Origin: Actinomadura sp. KC06
Lineage (GTDB): Bacteria > Actinomycetota > Actinomycetes > Streptosporangiales > Streptosporangiaceae
DNA: 37,236 bases
NCBI RefSeq assembly: GCF_004348735.1
Contig: NZ_SMKT01000091.1
Coordinates: forward strand, 1 to 37,236
Direction of reading: 5' to 3'
The notes below the pieces were generated by a model, which saw nothing but the letters and a program-made list of their open reading frames with translations, was not told the origin of the DNA and made no database searches. Below, one piece after another: positions 1 to 7,221 of the stretch (its first letter is position 1; the number at the start of each line of letters is the position of its first letter). A program made the position numbers and the translations under genes.

Positions 1-111
1 CCTTTCGGCCGGGCCCACAGGCATCAACTCCTGCGCCACTACAACGTCACCGACTTGCCCCGCTGGCAGCACCCACGTCACATTGCCGCCACTTATGGGC
101 ACCGCCGACAT
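1..111 (-). CDS. Unrecognised protein, N-terminal fragment, runs off the left edge
   Basis: An open minus-strand frame of 37 codons starts with ATG at 111-109 and has no stop before base 1. The ATG overlaps the TGA (113-111) of the preceding decayed R-type gene in a TGATG arrangement, as in several genuine gene pairs in this window, which suggests translational coupling within the same operon. The protein begins MSAVPISGGNVTWVLPAG and continues with an alternating hydrophobic pattern suggesting beta strands. No family is recognised. Its G/C preference at third codon positions is weaker than in the core genes, as elsewhere in this left block. A competing plus-strand frame (1-165) is also open but has no visible start or context. 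Real coding on the minus strand is inferred mainly from the coupling. Confidence 0.4.
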   Translation of the reverse strand, partial: MSAVPISGGNVTWVLPAGQVGDVVVAQELMPVGPAER

Positions 112-442
112 CAGGCGCCGTCCAGCAGGTCAAACGCGATAGGGGACGCGACGACGAGCAACTGAAGGACGTCCGGGAGCTGATGGCTCACGTCCAGCCA
201 CTTCCCGTCGAAAAGGGCGATCCGACTTCCGCTCGCATCCATGTAGTCGACCTTCTTATTCAACGCACCGTCCGGGAGTAGTCACGTTCGTTGGCGAGCA
301 GCCGCCCAAGCTTCCCGCGAGGCTGCCCCCCTTCGATCTGCCTCACAGACGCCAGGACGTTGTCATCGGCATCGAGGTACTGGTACTGACGACGTCCCAG
401 CCCCTTGAACTTCAACCGCGGCGCGCTGAGGAGCCGATGCAT
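111..442 (-). pseudogene. Decayed tandem copy of the R1 LURP-like gene (internal deletion plus frameshift)
   Basis: The 5' part encodes about 60 residues that closely match the N-terminus of the neighbouring 464-1060 gene (shared core RRQYQYLDAD and a KQIEGG/RQIEGG segment). It then hits TGA at 262-260. Immediately downstream, in another frame, the sequence matches the last ~46 residues of the neighbour (shared KVDY, FDGK, LPDVLQLLVVA and PIAFDLLDGA). About 92 residues present in the intact paralogue (roughly residues 62-153) are missing at the junction and the frame is shifted. The likely start is ATG at 442-440 with AAAGGG five bases upstream. The simplest reading is tandem duplication followed by internal deletion. 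The first 60-residue frame could still be translated as a truncated product. Confidence 0.8.
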
Positions 443-463
443 CAACACCCTTTCGCTTTGATG

Positions 464-1060
464 TCAGGCGCCGTCGAGTAGGTCGAAGGCGATAGGGGTT
501 GCGACGACGAGCAACTGGAGGACATCCGGAAGCGGGAAATTGATATCCAGTCGCTTTCCGTCGAAGTGAGCGATCCGCGTGCCGGATGGGTCACTGTAGT
601 CGACTTTGTCGCTGTGCGACGGCGCCCTGAACAACCCGGTCTTCTTGAAGATCCGCTGTTCCGCGACGCCTTGGACGGCATCGTTCGCGTCACGCAACTG
701 CCACCTGTCCTGCATGATCCGCCACCTGTCGTGCCCTCGCCCATCAACGAGTGGATCACTGTGAATGCGTCCGGCCCGGGATCCGTCAGGAAAATAAACA
801 ATCGGCGCCGACAGATTGTCGAGCTCCTTGCCCGGCCTTTCGATGGCGAAGATCGGCGTGCCATCGGGCGAAACCGCCTCAAGAACCGTGCGCGTGCGGT
901 CACGCTCCACGGCGAACATGCGTCCCAATTTTCCGGGTGGCCGCCCGCCTTCGATCTGCTTTACGGAAGCCAGCAGTTCCCCGTCGGCATCGAGGTACTG
1001 GTACTGTCGACGCCCCAAGCTAGTGAACCTTATGCTCGCTGCACTGAGCAATTTATGCAT
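464..1060 (-). CDS. R1: LURP-one/tubby-like beta-barrel protein, uncharacterised
   Basis: This 198-residue protein has no signal peptide. It is built of short beta-type units with recurring turns such as LDADG, SPDGTP, FPDGS and DPSGT, and has a central WRIMQDRWQLRDAND segment. That repeating pattern of strands with D-G turns resembles LURP-one/scramblase (tubby C-terminal-like) beta barrels, but the assignment is by pattern only. The C-terminus (DVLQLLVVATPIAFDLLDG) is hydrophobic and may be a helix, as in that fold. ATG 1060-1058 is chosen because GGGAG lies five bases upstream; an in-frame GTG at 1066 lacks such a site. It follows L1 by 25 bases and so is probably co-transcribed with S1-L1. 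The role is unknown; a cytoplasmic partner or protective protein for the neighbouring L protein is only a guess. Confidence 0.7.
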   Translation of the reverse strand: MHKLLSAASIRFTSLGRRQYQYLDADGELLASVKQIEGGRPPGKLGRMFAVERDRTRTVLEAVSPDGTPIFAIERPGKELDNLSAPIVYFPDGSRAGRIHSDPLVDGRGHDRWRIMQDRWQLRDANDAVQGVAEQRIFKKTGLFRAPSHSDKVDYSDPSGTRIAHFDGKRLDINFPLPDVLQLLVVATPIAFDLLDGA

Positions 1061-1085
1061 CGCCACTCCCGATCACTTTACGGGG

Positions 1086-2351
1086 TCACTTCCAGGGCGG
1101 ATCGAAATTCTTGTGCTGGCTTCCCCAGGGTGTGACCCATGAAGCCTTGTCCTCCGCCTTCCCGTCAGGCTCGACGGCCTTTTCGTAACCAGCCTTGACT
1201 CCGCTGTGCGGCTGCTCAGCGCCGACGCCGTACGTCGTCTTCGCGTCGCCGTTCTCGTCCCATTCCTTCTTGACGCCGCCCGTGAGGTCGATGCCGGGCC
1301 CCGGCTGCTTTCCCTTGAGTTCGAAATCGCTGCCCGCGTAACCTTCTGGACCATACTGACGGTGGCCGGACACTTCCACCTCCGGGCCATACGGGCCAGG
1401 CATCTTCACTTTGGCGCCGCCCCCGACATTCCAGGTCGTGTCGTATTTGCGATCAGCATCGAGGTCGATTTCCTGGAGCGGGAAGCCACGAGATCCTGAA
1501 ACGTCATTCGTTCCAGGGATAGGGTGCCTTTCACCGTTTGAGCGATTCAGGAATGCGAGGCCGGTGTTGGCGGCGCTTTGCAGGAGGTTCGCCGCGGCTC
1601 CTGCCGAGCCGGTGACGGCGGCCTTCTTGAGCGCGTTCCAGGCCTCGCCGTTGCCGTGGTCCGCCTGGTACTTCGCGGTCACCACGGTGCCGCCGGCGAG
1701 TACGGCAGCGCAGACGTGCCCAGCCATGCCGAGCATGCCGGTTACCACATACGTGATGCTGAGCGCTGTCTGGGCCAGGGAGACGCAGGCGCCGTACATC
1801 GTCCCGAGGCTGGCTCCCGCCGCCACGACCAGGGACACGAGGAAGGCCGCCACCCCGATCGCGAATATCGCGTAGGCGAAAAGCGCCCAAGCGAGGGCGA
1901 TGAGCGCGTAGTGGACGGCCATGCAGTAGTTGTGCAGGTAGTCGAGTTGGAGGCAGTACTCGTCGACTGTCCGCTCGTATTCAGCCCGGTCGTCCATGTT
2001 CCAGGCGGTCTGCGGGATGCCGTCGACCATTTCCTTCAGTTGCCGCGACCCGTTTTCAAGGTCCTTTGCGGCACTCTCCCAGTACCCTGCTGCCTTTTCC
2101 AGGTTCTGTGGTTTTGCGGTCGCCAACTTGAACTGGAAGGCGATCATAAGGGCGGGTGGCAGGATGCCGGCTGACGCGGCCATGGTGAACGCGCCGTTCA
2201 TCAGGCCCTCAGCCGCCCCTGTCACGGAGTTGCCGGGGATGAATGCGCCGGCGGCCGCTGCCGCGCCCGCGCCGCCCGCTGCCGCGCCACCGCCCGCCAG
2301 GGCTTTGCCCCGCGGCGCGCTGGCCGTCCCTCCGGTACCGGGGGTCGTCAT
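1086..2351 (-). CDS. L1: WXG100/PPE-like helical-hairpin membrane protein with Gly-rich C-terminal domain
   Basis: This 421-residue paralogue of the proteins at 4018-5400 and 5920-7200 has four visible parts. Residues 1-40 are a Gly/Ala-rich leader. Residues 62-142 are a helical region beginning ILPPALMIAFQF and containing a hairpin with Trp117 (AWNMDDR), comparable in layout to WXG100/PPE hairpins but without a literal WXG. Residues 145-225 are two or more hydrophobic segments. Residues 285-421 are a Gly/charged beta-type region opening with DLDADR (296-301). The protein ends in DPPWK, and all three paralogues end in PPW(D)K. It is preceded by S1 with a 33-base gap and followed by R1. The inferred role is a type VII-secretion-related exported or membrane-inserted effector; no known toxin fold is recognised. 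The start is ATG at 2351 with GGAG nine bases upstream. Confidence 0.8.
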   Translation of the reverse strand: MTTPGTGGTASAPRGKALAGGGAAAGGAGAAAAAGAFIPGNSVTGAAEGLMNGAFTMAASAGILPPALMIAFQFKLATAKPQNLEKAAGYWESAAKDLENGSRQLKEMVDGIPQTAWNMDDRAEYERTVDEYCLQLDYLHNYCMAVHYALIALAWALFAYAIFAIGVAAFLVSLVVAAGASLGTMYGACVSLAQTALSITYVVTGMLGMAGHVCAAVLAGGTVVTAKYQADHGNGEAWNALKKAAVTGSAGAAANLLQSAANTGLAFLNRSNGERHPIPGTNDVSGSRGFPLQEIDLDADRKYDTTWNVGGGAKVKMPGPYGPEVEVSGHRQYGPEGYAGSDFELKGKQPGPGIDLTGGVKKEWDENGDAKTTYGVGAEQPHSGVKAGYEKAVEPDGKAEDKASWVTPWGSQHKNFDPPWK

Positions 2352-2384
2352 TATTACGCTCTCCGATCCGTTCGTGGCCTGTTG

Positions 2385-2687
2385 TCAGTGACCGATGTTG
2401 CTCTGCTGATCGGCTTTGGCGTAGTTATCTGCCGACTTCCCGATACGCTCAACGTAGGATTCGGCGACGCGCTTCTGCGCCTTCAGGTCCTCGAACGCGA
2501 ACTGGACGGCCATGGGGTAGGCGGCAGAGGCCGTGAAGCAGACGATGCTGAAATCGCCTCCTTCGAGGTTGTAAGCACCATCCTGCGAGAGGGTTTGGCC
2601 AGCCCGGTCTATCAATGGGACCACGATATTGGCTATGTCTTCCCCGTGCTTATGGATGCGCCATGGGTCGGCGTCCTTCTTGCCCAT
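2385..2687 (-). CDS. S1: small EsxB/EspC-like partner with C-terminal YxxxD motif
   Basis: This 100-residue protein is predicted largely helical and is paralogous to those at 5449-5751 and 7222-7521. Shared features are an RIxxHGxxI segment near the start, EGGDFSI in the middle, AYPMAVQF followed by FEDL, and NYAKAD near the end. Tyr89 and Asp93 form the YxxxD/E signature known from type VII (ESX) secreted substrates, placed after the second helix as in EspC/EsxB. It lacks a WXG turn; EGGDFSI occupies the middle instead. The start is ATG with a strong AGGAGGG immediately upstream. It is the first gene of the S1-L1-R1 unit, preceded by 470 bases without a gene. Export together with L1 as a pair is inferred. 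Confidence 0.8.
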   Translation of the reverse strand: MGKKDADPWRIHKHGEDIANIVVPLIDRAGQTLSQDGAYNLEGGDFSIVCFTASAAYPMAVQFAFEDLKAQKRVAESYVERIGKSADNYAKADQQSNIGH

Positions 2688-2695
2688 CCACCCTC

Positions 2696-2733
2696 CTGGT
2701 CAAGGTGAAAGCAACTGATGCGGGGTTGACCAG
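2696..2733 (-). promoter_or_regulatory. Inverted repeat in the S1 leader, abutting the ribosome binding site
   Basis: CTGGTCAA and TTGACCAG form an 8-bp perfect inverted repeat separated by 22 bases. In the minus-strand transcript the 3' arm runs directly into the AGGAGGG ribosome binding site of S1, so a hairpin here could modulate S1 translation. It could also be a protein-binding site. The function is inferred from position only. Confidence 0.35.
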
Positions 2734-2740
2734 TCATGGA

Positions 2741-2750
2741 TGATAGGGCA
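2741..2750 (-). promoter_or_regulatory. Candidate -10 element of S1 (shared TGCCCTATCA box)
   Basis: On the minus strand the box reads TGCCCTATCA, followed by T, so it contains a TATCAT hexamer 54 bases before the S1 start. Very similar boxes lie before S2 (TGCCCTAGTA, 55 bases before its start) and S3 (TGTCCTATCA, 60 or 87 bases depending on start). I see no consistent -35 hexamer, so an ECF-type or activator-dependent promoter is possible. Confidence 0.4.
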
Positions 2751-3157
2751 CGGCTCGAGTTTCAGGCCAGTGGCAGTAATGAATGTGGATGCGGTTCGCA
2801 CCTTACGGCCAAGGTCGACAATTCGCCCAGTGACACCGACTGGCGGGGGACGCGCTGGACATCGTTGCCATTGTTCGGTGGGCGACTTACGTGTAGGTCA
2901 CGACAGTCCTAATTGAGTCACCAGACTTGCAGTAACGGATCGACCCAATCACCGCAAGCTGTCGACTGACTGGTCGGACTTTGTGCTGGTCTGGAGGTGA
3001 GAGGCCGGTTCGCTGCGTTTGTATCGCTTGTCGGTGCGGTGGCTGCTCAGCGGGTTCGTTTCCTGGTGGGCATCGGGAGGAAGAGGACGCGCGGGGCCAG
3101 GGATGCGGACAAAGGCCGCCTGAGCAAGGTGGCTCGTCTGGCGCGGGCGGTTAGAGG

Positions 3158-4018
3158 TCAGACTATGTATTTGAAGATCAGGGCGATGATGATGATTACG
3201 CCGGCGATTGGGCCGAAGATCTTGATGAGGTGTTCGAGCTGGTCTCGTTGGATGCCTCTGCCCAGCGGTGTGCGGACCGGAGGTCTGTACTGGTCCATGA
3301 AGTTGCGCTGGAACTCGTCGTAGGCGGAGTGGAGGCCTGCGTAGCCGGGGTAGAGCTCCGGTGTTGTTTCGGAGGCTTGGCGGTCCGCGAACGGGAGGTG
3401 GAACTCGAAGGCGACCGCTAGGTAGGAGCAGATGATTATGGGGCGCCAGACTCCGGTGACGCGGTTGTCGAGATAGAGGACCGCGTCGCGGCGTTGGGCG
3501 AGGACGGTGCCGTCAGGGGCGATCCAGCGAATGGCTCTGGCGTCGAAGCCGTCGGGCAATGTCGGGCGGCTCAGGTCGGGGGGCTGTTCGTAGACCAGGT
3601 CGCCTAGAGGCTGGTTGTTCGCGTCGAGCAGGCGGGCGGCGGGTGTGAGGGTGTGGCCTTGCTCGGTGCTTCCCAGGGTGCGTCCGCCGCCGTGGAATGC
3701 CGAGTGGCTGTCGAATTCCACCCTGGCCAGAATCCTGCCGTCCGTGGCTACGAACGCCGTCTGCGGTGCGACGGGGCTGAGCTTGAGGTGCTCGGCGCGG
3801 TCGAAGTACAGGAGGGTCGTGCCGTCGGGGGCGTTGACGGCCAGTGTGAGGCGGGGTGTCTGGACTCGGTCGGCGCTGAGGAAATTGCCTCTCGGTGCGC
3901 GGACTCGTGCCACCTCGACGAGATTGGCCTGGACGATTCCGGAGGCGGCGTCCTGGATCTCGTACAGGTTCGATGGGTTCAGGCGTAATGAGGCGGCGGT
4001 GAACAGTCCGGCGGACAT
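3158..4018 (-). CDS. R2: LURP-like beta-rich protein with C-terminal membrane anchor
   Basis: This 286-residue protein begins MSAGLFTAASLRL and consists mostly of beta-type units with D-G turns (NAPDGT, VATDGR, IAPDGT). It therefore resembles R1 in style but is longer. The last 22 residues (IFGPIAGVIIIIALIFKYIV) are a clear transmembrane helix, predicting a tail-anchored or C-in membrane protein. An acidic/aromatic linker rich in Tyr and Gln precedes it. The start is ATG 4018-4016, overlapping the L2 stop (TGATG); an in-frame GTG at 4021 is the alternative. Coupling to L2 implies balanced expression with that protein. A role as membrane partner or protector of L2 is a guess; no catalytic motif is seen. 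Confidence 0.75.
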   Translation of the reverse strand: MSAGLFTAASLRLNPSNLYEIQDAASGIVQANLVEVARVRAPRGNFLSADRVQTPRLTLAVNAPDGTTLLYFDRAEHLKLSPVAPQTAFVATDGRILARVEFDSHSAFHGGGRTLGSTEQGHTLTPAARLLDANNQPLGDLVYEQPPDLSRPTLPDGFDARAIRWIAPDGTVLAQRRDAVLYLDNRVTGVWRPIIICSYLAVAFEFHLPFADRQASETTPELYPGYAGLHSAYDEFQRNFMDQYRPPVRTPLGRGIQRDQLEHLIKIFGPIAGVIIIIALIFKYIV

Positions 4019-5400
4019 CACTTGTCCCAGGGAGGCGTCTCGTCCTTTGGCTTTTCAGCAAAGGACCCCTCACGGTTGAAGGCGGGGGTGTTCACGTTGT
4101 ACTTGTCGGAGTAGTCGCCCTTGCCGTCCCAGTTGCCCTCGTATTCGGCCTTGCTGCCCGAAGGGGTGTGGCCGCCGCCGGCCTTGAAACCGCCGCCGAC
4201 GTTCTCGTTCTCGTCCCAGGTGACCTTGCCGCCCGCGGTGCCGTTGACGGTGCCGCTGGGGTCTGTGTACTTGTGGTTGACGCCGACCTCGCCGCCGGCC
4301 CAGCCCTGTTCGTTCTTCTTGATGTTGCCGGCGAGCTCGGTCTCACCCGCGGGGGTGTTGACCTTGACGCCGCCGCCGTAGGTCCAGGTCTCGTTGATGT
4401 CGCGGTCGGCGTCCAGGTCGACCTCGCTGATCGGGAAGCCCTTGCTGCCCGCGGACTTGCCGCCCGGCAGGCCGCCGTTGATCGTGCTGCCGTCGGACCG
4501 GTTGACCCAGGAGAGGCCGGCGTTGGCGGCGTTCTGCAGCAGGTTGGCCGCGGCGCCGGCGGACCCGTTCACCAGGGCCTCCTTGAACGCGCCTCCGGCG
4601 CCCTCGTTGCCGTGGCCCGCCTGGTAGGCGCTGGTGAGCCCGGCGCCGCCGAACATCGCCATGCCGGCCATCGAGCCGGCGGTGGCGAGGATCCCGGTGG
4701 CGACGTGGGTGATGGTCAGGCCCGTGCCAGCCGCGGCGACGATGGCGCCGTACGAGGGGGCGCCGACGATGCTCGCCAGCGCGGCCACCGCCAGGACGAG
4801 GAGGACGTCGATGTAGACGGCCATCCCGATGGCGAAGATCGCGTAGGCGAGGAGCGCGTACGCCAGGACGGTGAGGGCGATCGAGACGGCCATGCAGTAG
4901 TTGTGCAGGGCGTCGACCTGGAGGCAGAACTCCTCGACCTTGCTCTCGTAGCCCTTGCGGTCGTCCATGTTCCAGGCCTGGTCGGGAATGCCCTGCACCA
5001 GGCTCCGCAGGTCGTTCGCCGACTGCTCCAGTTCCTGGGCGGCCTTGCCCCATTGGGCCGCCGCCTTTTCGAGGTTCTGCGGCTTGCCCTTGGACAGCCG
5101 GAACTCGAACGAGATCATGAGCGCGGGCGGCAGGATGACCGCGGCGCTGACCATGGGAATCGCGATGTCCATCAGCGTTTCGGCGACAGCGGTGGCCGAA
5201 CCGCCCGTCAGTGCGGCTACCGCCGCACCGCCCGCCGCGGCGCCGCCTGCAGTGGCGGCCTTGCCGCGTCCTTGAGTTCCGACGGTTGACGAGTTCCCGC
5301 CACCATTGCCCGTACCGCCGCCACCGCCACCGTTGCCGCCACCGCCGTTGCCACCGCCACCGCCGCCGTTGCCTGGGCCGCCGCCGTTCTGTGGTGCCAT
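4018..5400 (-). CDS. L2: WXG100/PPE-like helical-hairpin membrane protein with Gly-rich C-terminal domain
   Basis: This 460-residue paralogue of L1 and L3 opens with an extremely Gly/Asn-rich segment (residues 6-36), probably disordered. Residues 88-170 carry the shared block: ILPPALMISFEF, NLEKAA, a hairpin with Trp143 (AWNMDDR) and EEFCLQVDALHNYC. Residues 171-255 are hydrophobic membrane segments. DLDADR occurs at 328-333, followed by Gly-rich beta-type sequence (GGKVTWDENENVGGG) to the terminal ETPPWDK. The N-terminal two-thirds is much better conserved between L proteins than the C-terminal part, apart from the DLDADR and PPWDK anchors. It is preceded by S2 (48-base gap) and coupled to R2. 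It is inferred to be a type VII-secretion-related substrate; the biochemical activity is unknown. Confidence 0.8.
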   Translation of the reverse strand: MAPQNGGGPGNGGGGGGNGGGGNGGGGGGTGNGGGNSSTVGTQGRGKAATAGGAAAGGAAVAALTGGSATAVAETLMDIAIPMVSAAVILPPALMISFEFRLSKGKPQNLEKAAAQWGKAAQELEQSANDLRSLVQGIPDQAWNMDDRKGYESKVEEFCLQVDALHNYCMAVSIALTVLAYALLAYAIFAIGMAVYIDVLLVLAVAALASIVGAPSYGAIVAAAGTGLTITHVATGILATAGSMAGMAMFGGAGLTSAYQAGHGNEGAGGAFKEALVNGSAGAAANLLQNAANAGLSWVNRSDGSTINGGLPGGKSAGSKGFPISEVDLDADRDINETWTYGGGVKVNTPAGETELAGNIKKNEQGWAGGEVGVNHKYTDPSGTVNGTAGGKVTWDENENVGGGFKAGGGHTPSGSKAEYEGNWDGKGDYSDKYNVNTPAFNREGSFAEKPKDETPPWDK

Positions 5401-5448
5401 GCTGCCTGCTCCTCGTTGCGTCGCTCTGCTAGGGGGTTACGGAGAGGT

Positions 5449-5751
5449 TCAGGCCAACGTGTTGGATTCCTCGGCCTTGGCGTAATTCTTCGCCGACGCG
5501 TCGATCTTCTTCGCGAAGCCCTGGGCGGTGTCGATCAGCAATTTGATGTCCTCGAAGCCGAACTGCACCGCGATCGGATAGGCAGTGGACGCCGCCGTGC
5601 AGGTGATGCTGAAATCGCCGCCTTCGAGGTTGAACGTGCCGTCGCTGTTGAGCGCGTTTCCGGCGTTCGTGAGCCGCGGGACGACACGGTCGGTGATGTC
5701 CTTGCCGTGCAGGGCGATCCGTTGGGGGTCGGCGGACTTATTGGGAGCCAA
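5449..5751 (-). CDS. S2: small EsxB/EspC-like partner with C-terminal YxxxE motif
   Basis: This 100-residue paralogue of S1 and S3 has RIALHGKDI near the N-terminus, NLEGGDFSIT at about residues 41-50, AYPIAVQFGFEDI at 58-70 and NYAKAE near the end. Tyr90 and Glu94 give the YxxxD/E secretion signature. The start appears to be TTG (5751-5749) with GAGAGG five bases upstream; no ATG or GTG is available at the position aligned with S1. The gene lies 48 bases before L2. A shared candidate promoter box sits 55 bases upstream. It is likely exported or membrane-delivered with L2, an inference from the ESX precedent of small-partner/large-effector pairs. Confidence 0.8.
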   Translation of the reverse strand: MAPNKSADPQRIALHGKDITDRVVPRLTNAGNALNSDGTFNLEGGDFSITCTAASTAYPIAVQFGFEDIKLLIDTAQGFAKKIDASAKNYAKAEESNTLA

Positions 5752-5805
5752 CTCTGCCTCTCCAATCGGGCTGCGTCGCGGGTCGTCTGATCAGGCTTCG
5801 GGACA

Positions 5806-5815
5806 TACTAGGGCA
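5806..5815 (-). promoter_or_regulatory. Candidate -10 element of S2 (shared TGCCCTAGTA box)
   Basis: On the minus strand the box reads TGCCCTAGTA then T, 55 bases before the S2 start. It matches the boxes before S1 and S3 in 8-9 of 10 positions. It lies in the 168-base gap between L3 and S2, so S2-L2-R2 probably forms its own transcription unit. Confidence 0.4.
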
Positions 5816-5919
5816 CACGGGTCAGGCCGTAGTGTCTCTCCGGTGAACAGGGCACAGTGGGCTCGCCTTACCGCTATGCCGCCATCGGTCAGCGGTTCGG
5901 AGGGGCTCGGTGGAACGGT

Positions 5920-7200
5920 TTACTTGTCCCACGGCGGGGTCTCGTCGCCGTACTTGGTGGTGCCCCCTGGCGTGTCCACCGTGCCGGACGTGTGGGTGCC
6001 GCCCTTGCCGTCGTAGTTGACCGTCCCGGAGCCCTTGACGACGTCGCCGCCGTTGTACTGGCCGCTGCCGGTGCCGGTGACCTTGCCCTCGCCGGTCTGG
6101 AAGTCGTGCTCGCCCTCGATGCCCACCTTGCCGCCGACGGTCGGGAGCGGGATCTCCGGGCTGCCCTGGCCCCCCGAGGGCACGCCGCCGGGGGTGGTGT
6201 AGCTGACGTTGCCGCCGTACTTGATGCTGCCGTCGTTGCCCTGCCCGATGCCGTCCTCGTCGGTGTACTCGACGCTGCCGTCGGCGCCGACTCCGACCGG
6301 GGTCTTGACACCGCCGGACAGGTCGCCGCCGGCGAAGCCGTGGTCGCCGTACTTGACGTGGCCGCCGCCGGTGATCTCCGTCCCGCCCGGGGTCTTGACG
6401 GTCGCGCCGCCGCCGACGTTCCACGTGTGGTTGGCGTTGCGGTCGGCGTCCAGGTCGACGTTGGAGACCGGCAGGCCCTTGCCGCCCGGCCGCGAGCCGG
6501 CGAAGGCGAGGCCGCCGTTGATCGCGTTCTGGCCGAGGTTGGCGAGGGCGGTGGCCGAGCCGGTGGCCTGCGCGGTCATGAAGTCGGAGAGGGCCTGGTC
6601 GTTGCCGTTGAACGCCTCGGCGACCGCGGCGAGCATCGCGCCGCCCTGGAACACCATCGCGGCGATCTGCGCGGCCGCCGCGAGGACGCCGGTGGCGACG
6701 AGCGTGACCGTCAGGCAGGTCGCGGCGATGGCCTGGCAGGTCGCGGTGATCCCGGCGGTGATGATCCCGGCCAGGGCGGCGGCGGCGACGGCGGCGAGCG
6801 CGGCGAGGAACGTCCCCATCGCGACCGCGAAGATCGCGTAGACCATCAGCGCCCACGCGAACGAGATCAGCGCGATGCTGACGGCCTGGCAGTAGGTCTG
6901 CAGGATGTCGAGCTGGGCGACGAACTCCTGCACCTTCTGCTCGTAGGCCGGACGGTCCTTGGCCGTCCAGTCCGCGGCCGAGATGGCGGACACGCGCTGC
7001 TGGAGGACCGTCTTGGTCTCCTCGATGGCCTGCGCGGCCTCGTCCCAGGCCTGGCTCGCCTTCTCCAGGTTGGCCGGGTTGCCCTTGCTCAGCTTGAACT
7101 GGAACCCGATCATGAAGGCCGGGGGCAGGATGAACTGCGCGATGCCGACCTCGACGTCGGCCGTGCCCATTAGGGCGTCATAGGAATTGAACGCGGTCAT
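5920..7200 (-). CDS. L3: WXG100/PPE-like membrane protein with long Gly-rich beta-repeat tail
   Basis: This 426-residue paralogue of L1/L2 lacks their Gly-rich leader. Residues 24-104 hold ILPPAFMIGFQF, NLEKASQAW, a hairpin with Trp78 (DWTAKDRPAYEQK) and QLDILQTYC. Residues 105-195 are strongly hydrophobic. DLDADR is at 249-254. The rest (about 255-420) is a long succession of short Gly-flanked strands (for example GGGHVKYG, GGDLSGGVKT, GSGQYNGG, GSGTVNYDG), which looks like a beta-solenoid or barrel-type repeat, ending DETPPWDK. S3 precedes it by 21 bases. No R-type gene follows; the next gene is S2, 168 bases on. Surface or pore-like function is conceivable but unproven. Confidence 0.8.
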   Translation of the reverse strand: MTAFNSYDALMGTADVEVGIAQFILPPAFMIGFQFKLSKGNPANLEKASQAWDEAAQAIEETKTVLQQRVSAISAADWTAKDRPAYEQKVQEFVAQLDILQTYCQAVSIALISFAWALMVYAIFAVAMGTFLAALAAVAAAALAGIITAGITATCQAIAATCLTVTLVATGVLAAAAQIAAMVFQGGAMLAAVAEAFNGNDQALSDFMTAQATGSATALANLGQNAINGGLAFAGSRPGGKGLPVSNVDLDADRNANHTWNVGGGATVKTPGGTEITGGGHVKYGDHGFAGGDLSGGVKTPVGVGADGSVEYTDEDGIGQGNDGSIKYGGNVSYTTPGGVPSGGQGSPEIPLPTVGGKVGIEGEHDFQTGEGKVTGTGSGQYNGGDVVKGSGTVNYDGKGGTHTSGTVDTPGGTTKYGDETPPWDK

Positions 7201-7221
7201 TGCGGCGGGGCCCCCTTAGCC

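Larger units (their letters stand above)
2688..3157. other. 470-base gene-free stretch upstream of S1
   Basis: There is no convincing coding sequence on either strand; the plus-strand frame at 2997-3323 is antisense to R2 and lacks support. For the minus strand the stretch holds a candidate promoter element (2741-2750) and a 5'-leader inverted repeat (2696-2733), both listed separately. Base composition looks lower in GC than the flanking core genes. The remainder (about 2760-3157) shows nothing I can name. Confidence 0.6.

Noticed and set aside
1..165. Open plus-strand frame ending at 165, His/Arg-rich, as a possible protein C-terminus
   Set aside because: It runs antisense to the decayed R copy and to the coupled minus-strand frame; no homologous feature or upstream context is visible. 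The minus-strand reading has an operon-style start.
2728..2975. Distant 9-bp inverted repeat GACCAGTCA / TGACTGGTC
   Set aside because: The arms are about 230 bases apart in gene-free DNA; chance is likely and no element boundaries or target duplications accompany it.
1086..7200. Calling the L proteins true WXG100 or PPE members
   Set aside because: They have a helical hairpin with a conserved Trp but no literal WXG or Pro-Pro-Glu motif, and they carry membrane segments; only a likeness is claimed.
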